The notes under the pieces were generated by a model. That model did not search any database and had not been told where the DNA came from. It saw only the letters and a list, made by a program, of their open reading frames with translations. The translations under genes were made by a program, and so were the position numbers. A stretch of DNA of 64,000 nt from Pseudeuparius sepicola. Its lineage: Eukaryota; Arthropoda; Insecta; Coleoptera; Anthribidae. The first letter of the stretch is position 1; each line of letters opens with the position of its first letter. This document shows positions 22,923-34,879 of this stretch, piece after piece. The DNA is taken from assembly GCA_963920635.1 (NCBI GenBank), contig OY987305.1, forward strand, positions 19,430,876 through 19,494,875. Direction: 5' to 3'.

Positions 22923-25324
22923 CCTCGGTATTTTCAAATTCACTCCTTTGCACCCCTCTCAACTAGGTATCCTCTTTTATAATAATGATAAAAATGCGCT
23001 CATTTACTATTTTTTTTGGCTAAAAACAATTGCACTGTGAAAGCTAAATAATATATTTTCTATCGGGAAAAAAGTCGGCCCTAGCCGCAAATGGCAACGA
23101 AGACAAAATAATAGTAATTGCCCCCCTCCGCCCCCTCCCGCCGTATTGTAGGCAAGATAACCATTGTAGGCAAGATACCTAATGTATGCCAAATTTGAAA
23201 TCGATCAGTTCGAATGTTAACCTGCGAACGCACAGACATTAATTTTTTGCTGAAACTTTGGTTTTCGACGTTTTGGATAATTTGACGATTTAGCGAATAA
23301 AAAATTTTAATTTTGAAAACCAAGATGGCGAAAGTGGTTTTTTGACCAAAAATTATTGAATAAATCATAGGTAACTACCGAATTGTCAGCTGTAGGCTGC
23401 CACGAGTAGTGTTTATTACTTTCCATGGCCACCTTATAAACAAAATTGTATTCAGTTGTTTAAAAAAGTTGTTTAAAAAAGTTCACTTTTCAAATTTTGA
23501 CAGCGCCTGCCACCTTGACGTGTATGAATAATGTCCAAATGCAATACTTGAATCTTAAAGGTTATTGATTTCAGCGAGACTAGAACGGAAAAATCTGTTG
23601 AAAATGAGAAAAGTTTAATTTATTGTAGAAAACCGGCATATGGAAATATTTTTTCGATTGTCAATTCTCGATAACTTTTTTCTCCAAAATAATGCCAATT
23701 AAGTTCCTTGGCTACAAAGACAAATTAAGGAAGTCGATTAACGGGAGTTCGCAGCTTTTTGAGCCCTTTTAGGTAATAAAAAAATATACAGAATGTTTCA
23801 TTAAACGTAAGTTAATTGATAATGAAAATTTCATAAAACTCCCTAAAATAATAATGTACCTTTAATGAATCAAATAAGCAATTACCAATACTAGTTACAT
23901 CTATACCTGAAGTGTTCATGGTATAGGTTTAGGTTATTCGTTACTTTTTCTTGAAATGCCGTGAGGAATGTCTCGACGCCATCATTAACATGAAGGTTAA
24001 TTCTATATACGTCCTAGTACTGCCGACGTAAACTTTCACTTTCACTGATTGCCAATTTTGGCACTACAGACCGACACATGAGAAGTTGCTGATTTCTCAC
24101 AGGCCCCTAAAAAGCAATTAATCCGCGCTAGGGAGTTTGCCTACTCCTCACTCCGGCCCGCACAAAATATGACTTCTAACTCCCAGAAGCAACAAGTCTC
24201 CCTCGAAACGGAAAACGGCTTATTCCCACGTTAGTGTCAGACAACGCCCCTGCTTTGCTTTGAAATGGATATACTGAATTGGGCGCCGCAACTTGATGGA
24301 AGGCGGAATTAAGATTAAACCGTAATCTGAGACTACAAGGAAATGGGTTCGGAAATATTAATATTCTTTAAACATCTATCGTTTCGTATTAAAATGATAA
24401 TGATGAATTATGGTCACATTAAAACAGGTAGGATCCTTACCAATCTGTCAAACTATAGATAGGTACAGTCACAAATTAGAACAAACCTAATCTAAAGGAC
24501 CTAATCTAGCTACTTCTTTAAAAGTTAAAAAACCATTGTCAATAGGAGTGTTCGCTAATTTCTAATATAACCGAAAATTTGGACTTTTTTGTTTTGAATA
24601 AGCCAAAACACTAAATTTAAACATCGCAAAAGAAAGAAGACAGTTTCATTTCTACAGCATAATTGACAAAAAAATGACTCTTTCTTTTATTGCATATAGC
24701 TACGCTTCCGCTGGTCCAATTTTCGTTTTTTACTAGTTGCAAAATTCCGTCATTTTTTATACAAAAAGAATTAGCCCAAACAAAGGGCCACATTTAAACA
24801 TCGCCGACATGTTGAATTTTAAAAAATCGGCCATTTTGAAGTACTCTGTGAATAGTCCGTCCTTTTCTGTGGGCGACGATGCCTCGTTTTTTAAAATCGG
24901 TTAATAAACAAAAAAATTATGGCGAAAACAAAAAGTTCAACATTTTTTGGCCCAATCGTTATATTGTTGAAAAGTCCTTTCTTGAGAACTTAAAAACACA
25001 AGTTTAGTTTGCAACACTGAATTAGGACGCCCTGTATAGATTTTAACATAATGGTTAAAAGTGCGCATGTTCCTATCTACAAGTTTTTTATTTAACAGTT
25101 TTTTTCTAGGTCAGAATATAAAATATTATGAGGGGTAAAAAATAACTATGGACACCCTGTACCTACTCTCCGGTAAGTAGGTACCTGTCAAAATAATAAT
25201 ATATATATTCATTTAAGGACGAATAATGTTTTTTATTTATTATTCTATGTATTTATTTTAGATATAATTGAATTGTGCACCATTCCAAAGAAGCTTTGAA
25301 ATAAAATATACCAAGAATAATTCT
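22923..25324. other. Mostly anonymous sequence with an isolated SINE body fragment
   Basis: 23058-23142 (+) is a SINE body piece lacking the 3' end, from ATCGGGAAAAAAGTCGGCC to the C-rich run. Just after it, TTGTAGGCAAGATA occurs twice (23144-23181) and once more near 14986. No gene was recognised, although 24060-24260 is GC-richer and unexplained. Confidence 0.45.
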
Positions 25325-26469
25325 ACAGGGTGTCTCAGAAAAGAAGGCCAACCCATTGACCGTAGGTTCTTGACGTCAAAATATGACGATTAAATATTAA
25401 TAAGGTTGGAAATAAAACGTCATCAAAATGTTGCTTGTATCAATAAAATTTTATTTACAACACTCTGGAGAAATAGTGCATTTGAAAGGTTTATTTATTT
25501 GAAAAGGTATTTTTAAAATATGCATAGCATGGTCATATAGCAGCCAAATTTACTAAATATATATATATTTTAATTTCTAGCAGCTATAACTTTTAAAATA
25601 GTGTCATTAGTATCTACGAATAATTTAAAAACAAAAATACCCTTATTTTTTTTATAAACCTTTCAAGTTCACTAGTTTTCCAACTAGTTGTAAATAAAAT
25701 TATAGTGAACATACTTTTGATGACGTTTTCGGCCTGCCTATATTCAATAATGATTCCCTTAAAAGCTTCAGCGCCAATGAAAATAATGAATAGGAGTGAG
25801 AATGAGGATCGGAAGGAACCTGCTGCGCAGCTGTAGCAAACATGGAGACGGTTGCACGTGCCATGGTAGCGGCGATGCCAAGTACTTAGAAGCCGATAAT
25901 TGCAGCGTTGCCAAATTCTTAAAATGAGGTTACACGTGTCTTTCGTGCTCCTGTACTTTCGAGCATATTCAGCATATTCAAGGAACGTTCCTTTTTCGTG
26001 CTCTTTTTAGAATACGTGCGCACGGGAGTGGGGAACGTTCGCGAACGTTCTCCGAACACGAACGGGAACTTTCCCTATTTCACATCTCTACCGAGTATGT
26101 GAAACATTAAGGTGTAGAATTTTACTCATGTTTCGTATCTTGTAAATTTGCCTTGAAAAAAGTGTGGTTAACTCGCCATATTTTGACGTCAAGAATTCAA
26201 GAATCTATGTTTAAGACTGAATGTACAGCAGGTACGTGGTGATTCAACATTTTGACCCATAAAATGGCTTTTTTCGATCTGTAGCGAGCAACATGCATAA
26301 TTTTAAATTTTTGATCAATACAAATTTTAATCTAAGTAATTACTCACATTTTGAGACAACAATTATTTAAAAATATTTATCGCAATGGCCGTTATTAGGA
26401 AAAAGGCCATATTACGGGTGGTGTACATTGAGTCTTAATGGGTTGCCCTTCTTTTCTGGGACACCCTGT
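25325..26469. mobile_element. Inverted-repeat element with ACAGGGTGTCTCAG ends and a nested foldback
   Basis: The left edge ACAGGGTGTCTCAGAAAAGA and right edge TTCTTTTCTGGGACACCCTG are inverted. The adjacent CCAACCCATTGA is mirrored as TTAATGGGTTG. A second inverted structure (25414-25729, edges AAAACGTCATCAAAA and TTTTGATGACGTTTT) is nested inside. No coding content was found. Confidence 0.65.
25979..26051. other. GAACGTTC palindrome cluster
   Basis: AAGGAACGTTCCTT (25979-25992) and an 18-bp perfect palindrome built of two GAACGTTC half-sites around CG (26033-26050) lie 40 bp apart in a GC-richer patch. Possible protein-binding sites or element ends. The function is unknown. Confidence 0.4.
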
Positions 26470-28345
26470 ATAATGAAGACGTTAGCCAAATACCGAATAC
26501 CACAAAAGGGTCAATATTGGACAAATTACCTATAGGTCCTTTATAGAGCAATTAAAAATTTGCATTGTCCTATGACATATCTTGAATGTATTTATACAGG
26601 GCATTTATAAAGTAAAAAGTAACCCTCCTAACCATCGTAACTTTTAAATGGGCGCGAACTGTTTTTTGAAATATGGGTAGGTCATACATACAATGATTGT
26701 ACAGAATATACAGAAGATCCTACACTAATTTTTTTTTTAATATTTTTTTTATAAGAAAAGAGGTACTCATTTTAGAACTCTTAGTATGCCATATTCAAAG
26801 CTAGGTACGGTTTTTAAAATCCTAGCGCACCCTTGGAAGCAACATTTTCAAAATAAAGAAGCACATTAAAATTAACCTTTTGGTTTTAACTAAATTTGTT
26901 ATAATATAATGTATTCTTAGCGCATTCTGGTTGTGTTGAAAGTCAAATTGAGGTTGTTTAATAAAGGTGTTAATAAATACTTAACTAGGTATATCAGTTA
27001 AAGTATGTTCTGAAACACACACAACAATAACACATTAGGTTTAATATCGTCAAATTGGCAATACTAAATCGTAAATATATCATATGTGCTAATTTTGCTA
27101 ATAGGTGTGGCAAAACTGGGAATCATTTCACACTAATTACGAACCAGTTCATAAAAAATTATAGTCAACATTTAATAAAATCGGTACCTAATGGCAAAAC
27201 GTATTTGTCCCAGATGAAAATCCTGTTTTTATAAATAATATGCAAAAAATGTAATGATATAAAGAAGGTAAGGTGCGAATCCAAATGAGATACTTCCATC
27301 AGATTTTTGATTCGCGAGGGTATACACAAAAATCATCGATATTTGCCTGTATCTCACTGTTTATGCTTTGACTTTTTTTTGTATATTCATTGAGATTTGT
27401 TACTCACATAACAAAAATATCATGGAAATACATATTTATATAATCGTATTTCGCCTTAAGAATCCAGTGTAAACAAAAATTGGTTAAACAACCTTCTTTT
27501 TATAGATCATCTCCCTAAACTCTATACAATATATTAATAGTTTATAGTTAATATGGTACATATTATTCAACTTTAACAGAAAAAGGTAAACCAAATTGCA
27601 AAATTGTAAAAGGAGATATTTATGAATATCGATCTCCTAAACTAATACCTTTGAAATGTATGTATCTAAACAAAATAAATAGCTTGGATTTTTAAATTAC
27701 ATCACAAAAGGTTGTGTAGGTACCTAGGCAGAGGACAATTATTGTCATTTAAGATTTCCCAGTTAGGGTGGGCGGGGCTTAGGGGGTTGGATGGGGCGTC
27801 AATTATTAATTTTGGTTCCCCATCCCTACTATCGAAACGAGTTCGAGAGATTTTTGATATCTTTTTATTTTCCTATTGAAACTTTTCAAAAGACCATCCC
27901 AAAGATCACCCACCATGTATGTACTGCGATTAATAGAGCGGAGGTAAAAAGCTTCCTATATAATGCCGATATTCCACCCAAACGGACTAGTCGATAGTTT
28001 CTGTTTTGTTCGAATTTTTTGGACCACAGAAAACGGAACTTGAACAAATTCCGAAACACACTTTCCACCAAGCAGACAAAATATTGTCGGAGTTTCGTTT
28101 TTGTTTTCAGCCCTATTCCACCAAACGAACAGTTTTGAAAATGTTATAATGGTACGATTATAATTATTATTTTACTGCCTATGCTATTTTTATCAGTCCT
28201 TTCTCCTTTCGCTATTCTGTCATTTTTTTATAGAAAGTTGCATAATAGTATATTACATAGCGAGAGTTGTAAACAGCTTATTACGTATGAGTGGAAAAGT
28301 TGCGCACGAGCCGCGCAGCGGCGAGTGCTATAATTCCACGAGTAT
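26470..28345. other. Anonymous AT-rich sequence
   Basis: No gene, RNA or clear repeat was recognised. Confidence 0.45.
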
Positions 28346-28533
28346 GTAATAAGTAAAGAGCGGAATATATGCAATTGCATATATATGCATATTTTATTCA
28401 ATTTCGCAAAACATTGCATATTTCTGGAAAAACTAGATTTTTGTGCATATTTGCATGTTTTTCCTATACTTATTTATAGATATAAGATATAACTAAGATT
28501 ATAAGAGCCCGCAGAGACAACTCGCAGTGTGTT

Positions 28534-29180
28534 GTGCAAAGTCAGGAAATCCTGAAAAATGCTGATGTAGCTAACCAACTTGTTTTTATAAGTTTTATAC
28601 CAGATATAATTCTTTCATTAGAAAGTAGAAATTTAGGTTTAAGCGAATCGATTGATTTTGTTCAAACATTTTCCTCTAAATGTAGAAAGGTTCCCAGTGA
28701 TGTAGGTATTAAAGTTAGAAAAAAATTAGATGCTACCAGTGGCGTAACCGGGGGGGGGGGGCTTTGGGGGCTTTAGACCCCCCCCCCCCCCCAAAGATCT
28801 GTCGCGTGGTATTTATTTCTAAATAAAATTTATTTTAAAACAATAGTTTTGCCGTAAATATTATCGAAGAATTTTTTGAAATAATTGGCCCCTCCCCAAC
28901 TTTACATTCTGATTACGTCATTAGATGCTACTGTAGAAAATAATGAAGGGTTTAAATCTTTAATGGCAGTAAAGAGTATTTTTGATGGTAAATCATCCAA
29001 CGAAGTTGCACCTTGGCCTTATACGTTACTACCCGCAAATTAAAGTATTGTCCTATTACAGGCAGATGTTGAGAGAAGCTTTTGTACATATAAATATATT
29101 TTTACCGACAGAAGGCAAAGATTTTCATTGGAAAACTTTGAAAAGTATTTAATCATAAATTCCTACTATACAATTTCAAA
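28534..29180 (+). pseudogene. hAT transposase C-terminal remnant, split by an insertion
   Basis: The first part (28534-28736) reads through ILKNADVANQLVFISFIP and SKCRKVPSDVGIKVRKKLDA. The frame continues after the insertion at 28921 with ATVENNEGFKSLMAVKSIFD, and ends in a hAT dimerisation motif: ADVERSFCTYKYIFTDRRQR, then FSLENFEKYLIINSYY. A TAA interrupts the frame at about 29041. The ADVERSFS-type motif with the following DRR is characteristic of hAT transposases. The N-terminal zinc finger and catalytic core are absent. Confidence 0.75.
28737..28920. mobile_element. 184-bp MITE inserted in the hAT remnant
   Basis: An 11-bp direct repeat, TTAGATGCTAC, flanks it (28726-28736 and 28921-28931). 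The left end TGGCGTAACCGG and the complement of the right end TGACGTAATCAG match except at transition positions. The interior holds runs of G and C (28750-28793). Similar CAGTGGCG starts occur at 31487 and 49099. Confidence 0.75.
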
Positions 29181-29451
29181 TTAAAATGTTTCTATAATTC
29201 TGCTTTAATATAGGTATTTTAAGAGGTATTTTATGTATTTGTTTTCCTATCATTTTTCGTAAAATAAACCTTTTCTCTAAAATCAGTTTTGGTGTTTTTT
29301 TAAGGTATTTGTACATGTAAAATAAATGCATATTATTGCATATTTGGCCAAATAAATGCATATCGTTGCATATTTTAAATAAAAATGATGCATATATATG
29401 CGCATATTTCGATTGAAATTAAATGCATATATTCCGCCCTTTAGTAATAAG

Positions 29452-29692
29452 CTTACAACTCGAGTTTTGTACTATAATTTTTCTTCGACGAAAGAAAAAC
29501 TATTATAATAAACTATAATTCTGATTATCTGACAGGCAACAATTAGTATGTTGGTTGGTTGCTATGGTGGCGCGGATGCCGCGCTAACAAGGCACCCGTG
29601 ATAATTGTGTTTTAATTAAGAACATATATGTATTTTTTTTATTACGAGTCAGTCATTACGTGTCAGTGTTCGTAACAGTGGACTTACTTATA
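29452..29692. other. Short spacer between two hAT elements
   Basis: No feature was recognised. Confidence 0.4.
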
Positions 29693-29700
29693 ACCTAAAC

Positions 29701-30747
29701 CAGGGGTCTCCAAACTACGGCCCGCGGGCCAAATCCGGCCCGTCAGTGTCATCAATTCGGCCCGCGACAGCTAATGGCTTATTGTTAAGTTGGATAATTT
29801 TTATACTCCAATTACTGCCACCTAGAAGTGAGTGAAATACACCAGAACTTCTAGAACCATCGAGGTTCAACCAGAGATATGGAGTAGGAGAATGCCCTTT
29901 GACCTACTGCGCATCCGATTTTTCGGCCACACATAGGGCGCTTCGATGGCCGCCATGTTAACCCATAGTCTTGTCTTGTAGTGTAGTTTGTTTACGTTTT
30001 GACCTGCTTACTTTTGAATTGCTTTTTTAAGGTCTTTTTCGTGTGTTTAGCGTTTTTGCTGGCGTGTTTTTGTCATCGTGTTGTGTTTTGTGTTCATTAA
30101 CAGGTCTTGCTCTGTAAGAACATGCACAAATTGCAAAAGATTTAGACCTGAAGATATATCCTTCCATTGGTATGTTATTATCCTAGAAATCCTCGGTTTC
30201 CCAAAGACCGGGACCTCTATTTGGAATACTTAAAAGCTTTAAATTCGCCCAGCAATGTACTATGGTCGAAGAACAAATTCGTTTGTTCAACACATTTTAA
30301 ATCTGATGATTTTTTGTTGGTGGGCAATAAGAAATGCCTCCAGTCAACTCAAGAAAGTAAATAAATGCAACAACAATTTGAAAAAGCAAATTATTTTGAA
30401 TTTGTCGCACTTTCGTGGGTTAAAATGGGGGAAAAAACAACGCGATTTGAGTGCTATCTGTTAGTGATGGATAGAGAGAGTACACTACCTATTTCCGCGT
30501 GTAACCACCAGATGTCGTCAAGTGTCGCGGTCGTAAACAATACAGTACAACACAATAGTGATTGAACAGCACAACACAATAGTGATTGAACTAGCGAATT
30601 TAGAAAGCGTATGCTCGCTCAGGACGCGTACTCTGCGACTAGTCTAGAAACTTTAGATACTGACAGGAGAATTAAAATGGTGTTGGCCCTTGGAACTCAC
30701 TGAAGTAATCAGTATGGCCCCTAGGCTGAAAAGTTTGGAGACCCCTG
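29701..30747 (+). mobile_element. Short hAT element carrying a THAP-domain relic
   Basis: The 8-bp duplication ACCTAAAC (29693-29700 and 30748-30755) and 16-bp perfect terminal repeats (CAGGGGTCTCCAAACT) delimit a 1,047-bp element. The tips fit the hAT CAGGGG type. The only protein trace is a THAP zinc-finger remnant, with no transposase core. It is non-autonomous. Confidence 0.9.
30119..30363 (+). pseudogene. THAP zinc-finger relic
   Basis: A first frame reads TCTNCKRFRPEDISFHW. After a shift, a second frame (30167-30363) reads RFPKDRDLYLEYLKAL and then KNKFVCSTHFKSDDF. Together these give the C-x2-C, the RFPKD block and the C-x2-H of a THAP domain, a sequence-specific DNA-binding fold of P-element and THAP12/hAT-like proteins. 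The frame change between the parts marks it as broken, unless an intron intervenes. It ends at a TAA soon after. Confidence 0.7.
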
Positions 30748-30877
30748 ACCTAAACCGTTACTTAATAGGTATGTTACTAGTATAGGAGTAGAAAATAGTT
30801 ATTCATGTACCAAGGCACTGAAGTTCTTTTTATGACTCATGTGGAATTTAGTAAATAAAGGTACATATTATATATTT

Positions 30878-31318
30878 TTTTGAAATCGGAAAAAAAATGT
30901 TTTATTAAGCGAAAAATAATAATAAGGGATCACCCGTCCATGAACCGACTACGCGCGGCGTTGCTTGACTTTGACGATTGCTCTACCTGGGTCAAGTATG
31001 ACCAGACACGGCACTTACTGACAGAAAATCCAAACTGCCGCCTGATGTCCAGCCTCCATGTAAAATAGAATAATATTCAAACCTACTAAAATATTTATAC
31101 TAAAAGATTGCGCTGTTATAACAATTTCGCAATGTTAAAAGAAAAGTTAAATGGGATTTATTGGCCGGGTTTTGAATATTTGGTCGCTTTTGACGGGCGA
31201 TGGCTATGCGTCTGACCTTTGATGTTTACATCTCTCCAAGGCCTACTTATTGAAAAAAACGTACAATAATGGGCTACTTCAGTGCCGATTTCTGAGCTTT
31301 TAATAATAATTTCAAGAA
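30878..31318 (+). repeat. Interspersed repeat, copy 2 of a 450-bp family
   Basis: Inverted counterpart of 172-622. The 62-residue ORF within it has no homology that I recognise and is not shared as an open frame by the other copy. Confidence 0.6.
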
Positions 31319-31689
31319 AAACCATTTTTTATAGCTATTATTAATTATTAATATAATAATCCACCTCGGATGTCTGCCTAGGTTAACACTGCATTTTAGA
31401 GTAATGTATATTGTAATTTGTATAAACATATCCTATTTACTAACGTATTATTGCTTTTTTAAACACTACACCCTCAGTTATAGACAGTGGCGCACCCAGA
31501 AAATATGATTGGGGGAACTTAAAAAGTTTGACGTATTACATAAAAAAATATTTTAGCATTGAAAGAAATTTCCAGGTCAGGTCTAGATTGGGAAAATAAT
31601 TGCGGAGGGTCGCACAGGGGACAGTAGGTACATCTACTGGTCACAAAGCTGAAAACCAAAGGGCCAGATAAAATACAATACAACATGAG
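31319..31689. other. Spacer with a possible hAT left end
   Basis: CAGTGGCGCACCCAG at 31487-31501 resembles hAT-type tips. No matching right end was found. Otherwise anonymous. Confidence 0.3.
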
Positions 31690-33225
31690 ATAATTGCTGT
31701 TCTGGATCTAAAAGCGGAAAACATGCTGATAATAATAACCGCACCATTTTACTCCATCATATTTTATACGACGCAAGATATTTCGAAAACAGAACAATTA
31801 TGTGAACTTTACCGTTACTGTGTGATCGAGAAAGATGAAAATGGAATCCCAAAGGCGCTCGTTATTAAAGAGTCATTTTTAGGATTTCATGAAGTTAAAG
31901 ATCAAACTACCTTAGCAATGTGCAATCAGATTATAAAATCCATAAATAACAAAAATATTTATCTAAATAAGTGTCGTGGACAAGGATATGATGGAGCAAA
32001 TACCTGAAAGGCACTAATAAAAAATATCGAGCCAAATGTGGTATACTTATGTGCATTGTGCTGCTCATAACTTAAATCTGGTAGTTAATCATGCAGTAAA
32101 CGGGGTTATTGAAATGCAACCATTTTTCTAAACCGTACAATACATTTTTTTGGGCATAGTATCAAAAGATGGAATATCTTGTCAAGTTTTATATCTGATA
32201 ATAAAGAAAGGGAATCTTCAGCTTAGGTAACATTAAGAACAATAAATCCAACTAGATGAGCAGGACGTTATGAGGCCATTTTTGTTTTAAAGTGTAGTTT
32301 GTTGAAGTCCAGAAAGCGGTAACAAAAACTATTCTATTAAGTTCCAAAGCAGATGAGAAGAATGAAGCTATTTCACTGACGAAGTTCGAAAACTACAACT
32401 TTATGTTATTGGTTTCCATTGCAAAATTCTACAGACTATAGACGCAGCCTCTAAAGCACTTCAAGATACTGATCTTTCAAATGCTTCAAAGCGTTTGCAA
32501 GTCTGTCTTGAAGAACTGGAAAAGTATCGATATGAATTTGAAGATTTAAAAAAGGAAGCAAATAGTGTAGCAGAAAAATGGTTCATCAACTGAATTTTCT
32601 AAAACTCGTCAGAGGAAGATGAAACGTTATTTTAATGAAATTTGCGAGGGCGAACGTCTCCAAGATCCCGAAAGCTTGTTTAAAGTGAACGTGTCCTAGC
32701 GTGTATTGGACATCATCATTAATCAACTGAGATCGCGTTTCCTTGCAATGAAAGAAATCATTTACAACTTCACTGTCTTGCACCCTGCCACTTTGCAAAA
32801 TTTAAATGACACCGATTTATTGTAGAAAGCTTTAGAATTTGTTGATTTATATAAAAAAGACATATCTGCCTCATTTGCCAAGGAAATTTTCAGTTTTCGA
32901 TCCACTTTTACACACGAAATAGAAAAGTCAACATGTATAAGAGAACTTGCCGATTTATTAATCATAAAGAATCATTTCATGTCTTGTAGCTTTCCTGAAG
33001 TGTGTTATTTCTAACAATTCCTGTGACTACAGCTAGGACCAAGCGATCATTTTCAAAATTAAAATTAATAAAAACTTAATTAAGAAATTCTATGGGACAA
33101 GAAAGGTTACGCAACTTGGCTACTCTATCCATCGAAAATTCTTGGCTTGTATAATTTGAACTTTGATGTTATTGACAATTTCGCTGAACAGAAATACCGA
33201 AAAAAGGAATTTTAATAATAAATAT
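31690..33225 (+). pseudogene. Decayed hAT transposase (DUF4371/ZMYM1-like)
   Basis: An open piece at 31723-32007 reads LVIKESFLGFHEVKDQTTLA and then KCRGQGYDGANT. This is the catalytic-core signature of hAT-like proteins related to ZMYM1 and THAP12 (DUF4371). Later pieces in changing frames include CALCCSHNLNLVVNHAV (about 32045), QTIDAASKALQDTDLSNASK (about 32430) and the C-terminal dimerisation motif TTARTKRSFSKLKLIKT, LRNSMGQERLRNLATLSIEN (about 33025-33150). Many stops and shifts show it is long dead. A TGCATAT-rich stretch at 33250-33290 may be its subterminal region. Confidence 0.75.
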
Positions 33226-33290
33226 TTTGCTAGAAATATTTATTAGCACAAAATGTGCAAATATGCAAATATGCATATGCAAAATTAAAA

Positions 33291-33617
33291 CACTCTATCA
33301 CTGTTTACTTTCAATTTCAATAGGTAGGTACAAGTTCATGACCTCGCGAATCGCGGAACTTTCTACACACCACGGTCCACACACACGCAGTTAGTTCACA
33401 TCAACGAAACTAAAACGAATCGTGACTACTTTTTTAAGAATACCTTGAAATAAGTTTATTACTGATATGAATTATGACTATTCACAAAAACAGTCCTCCT
33501 ACTTTACGAGATGAGTGGAGCCATCGCCATCTATCCGGCGCTGCCTGAACTTGCCGTCCGTACAAGTAATCTGAATTACTGGCGCACCTGATGCAAGGTT
33601 AGTAAAAACCTTGCAAA
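33291..33617. other. Anonymous sequence
   Basis: No feature was recognised. Confidence 0.4.
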
Positions 33618-33950
33618 TGCATGCACATGTATTTATAGGAAAACACCGTTGATGGCCAAATTGTGGATTCACGGTATTGCTCCTTAATAGCTTTGTCAGT
33701 GTGATTTATTAATTATTGTCCTACACTCACTGGGACTACTACGGTTTTCTATAGTTTTCCGCAGTACTTTAAGTGAATGCTATCCTAGTTCTATCGGGAA
33801 AAGTCGGCCCTAGCCGCAAATGGCAACGAAGACAAAATAATAGTAATTGCCCCCTCCCCCGCACAAGCATTCATTTGCTTCTGGGGTACTCCTAGTTTGG
33901 AGTATTGTGAGAGTGAGAATTATTATTATTATTATTATTATTTAGGACGT
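33618..33950 (+). mobile_element. SINE copy 4 with (ATT)n tail
   Basis: Colinear with the minus strand of 22514-22826, including GTCCTACACTCACTGGGA, the CGGTTTTCTATAGTTTTCCG block, AGTCGGCCCTAGCCGCAAAT and the terminal signature. The ATT tail has about eight units and carries no second element in it. Confidence 0.8.
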
Positions 33951-34879
33951 GTTTTTGGTTGCCAGATCAAGCACCGTCACCTTTGAAAGCAGCCACGATT
34001 TTTTTAAATATACTTTTTGCTCCTACCCGGCACGTATTTATGCCCTTGACACGAACTAGTAACCCTGTAGAACTTCTTTTATATTTTTAAGACATGTTTG
34101 TATGTCTGATAAAAGTGTGGCTCTTTTCACACCGATTAAAGTTTAAATATTAAATGGGTCAAATATTATTCATTATCGGTAACCACTATTTCCGGTACTA
34201 TAGTGAACAAAAATACAGTGGCGGAAAAATTAGGGGATATCTTAATTTTTCAAATATTTCACATATAGTAACTTAACTTCTTGAAACGAATTCGTGGCCC
34301 TTTCTTCGAAATTTTAAAAGTCCTCTAATTTGATATACAAACCACAATCGATAAGCAAATAAATTATACGTATGATGACCTAAACCTAAACTCTAATATT
34401 TAATACGTCTTGGCAAATAATGTTTTCTGTCCAAGATGGCCATCACTAGTATATGATTGTAATCTCTTGATTTTCTTTTTTCCGGGAAGCGATTTTACAA
34501 ATAATGAACACAGTTGGATAGGTCGTTTTTAATGTGTAATGACTGTTTGTAAATTAAAAGAAGTTTTCGTAAAGATGTAGGCATGCATATGATATTAACG
34601 GATTTGCAATGAGAAGAGAAGGATTCACATGGATTCAGTAAGCTTGTAGAAAGCAAACAAGATATTAAGAATAACCTGTACCGATAAATTGGAAAGGGAA
34701 GATGAGGAATTTCAGACAAACTTATAAGGTGCCTTCCCGAAGATTGTATATTCCAGTGCTGGCTAAATTATCCACACTGGATAGAGGCCATTAAATGAAG
34801 AACCACAACACTTGGCAAATGGGTTATAACATTGACAGGTGTTCATTTGAAACCTAGTCACCTTTAATCGAGCCTTTAA
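33951..34879. other. Anonymous sequence
   Basis: A Tc1/mariner-like tip (TACAGTGGCGGAAAAATTAG) starts at about 34216 without a visible partner. No gene was recognised. Confidence 0.3.

Larger units (their letters stand above)
28354..29443 (+). mobile_element. Short hAT element with 8-bp target duplication
   Basis: GTAATAAG flanks both sides (28346-28353 and 29444-29451). The terminal inverted repeats are TAAAGAGCGGAATATATGCA at the left and the complement of TAAAGGGCGGAATATATGCA at the right, one mismatch in 20. Subterminal regions are full of TGCATAT motifs (28370-28480 and 29325-29430), as expected for transposase-binding arrays. The interior keeps only a transposase C-terminus, so it is an internal-deletion derivative. 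Confidence 0.88.

Noticed and set aside
27791..27997. 68-residue ORF beginning at an ATG near a G-rich stretch
   Set aside because: The length is at chance level for this amount of sequence, with no motif, no exon signals and no support from neighbours.
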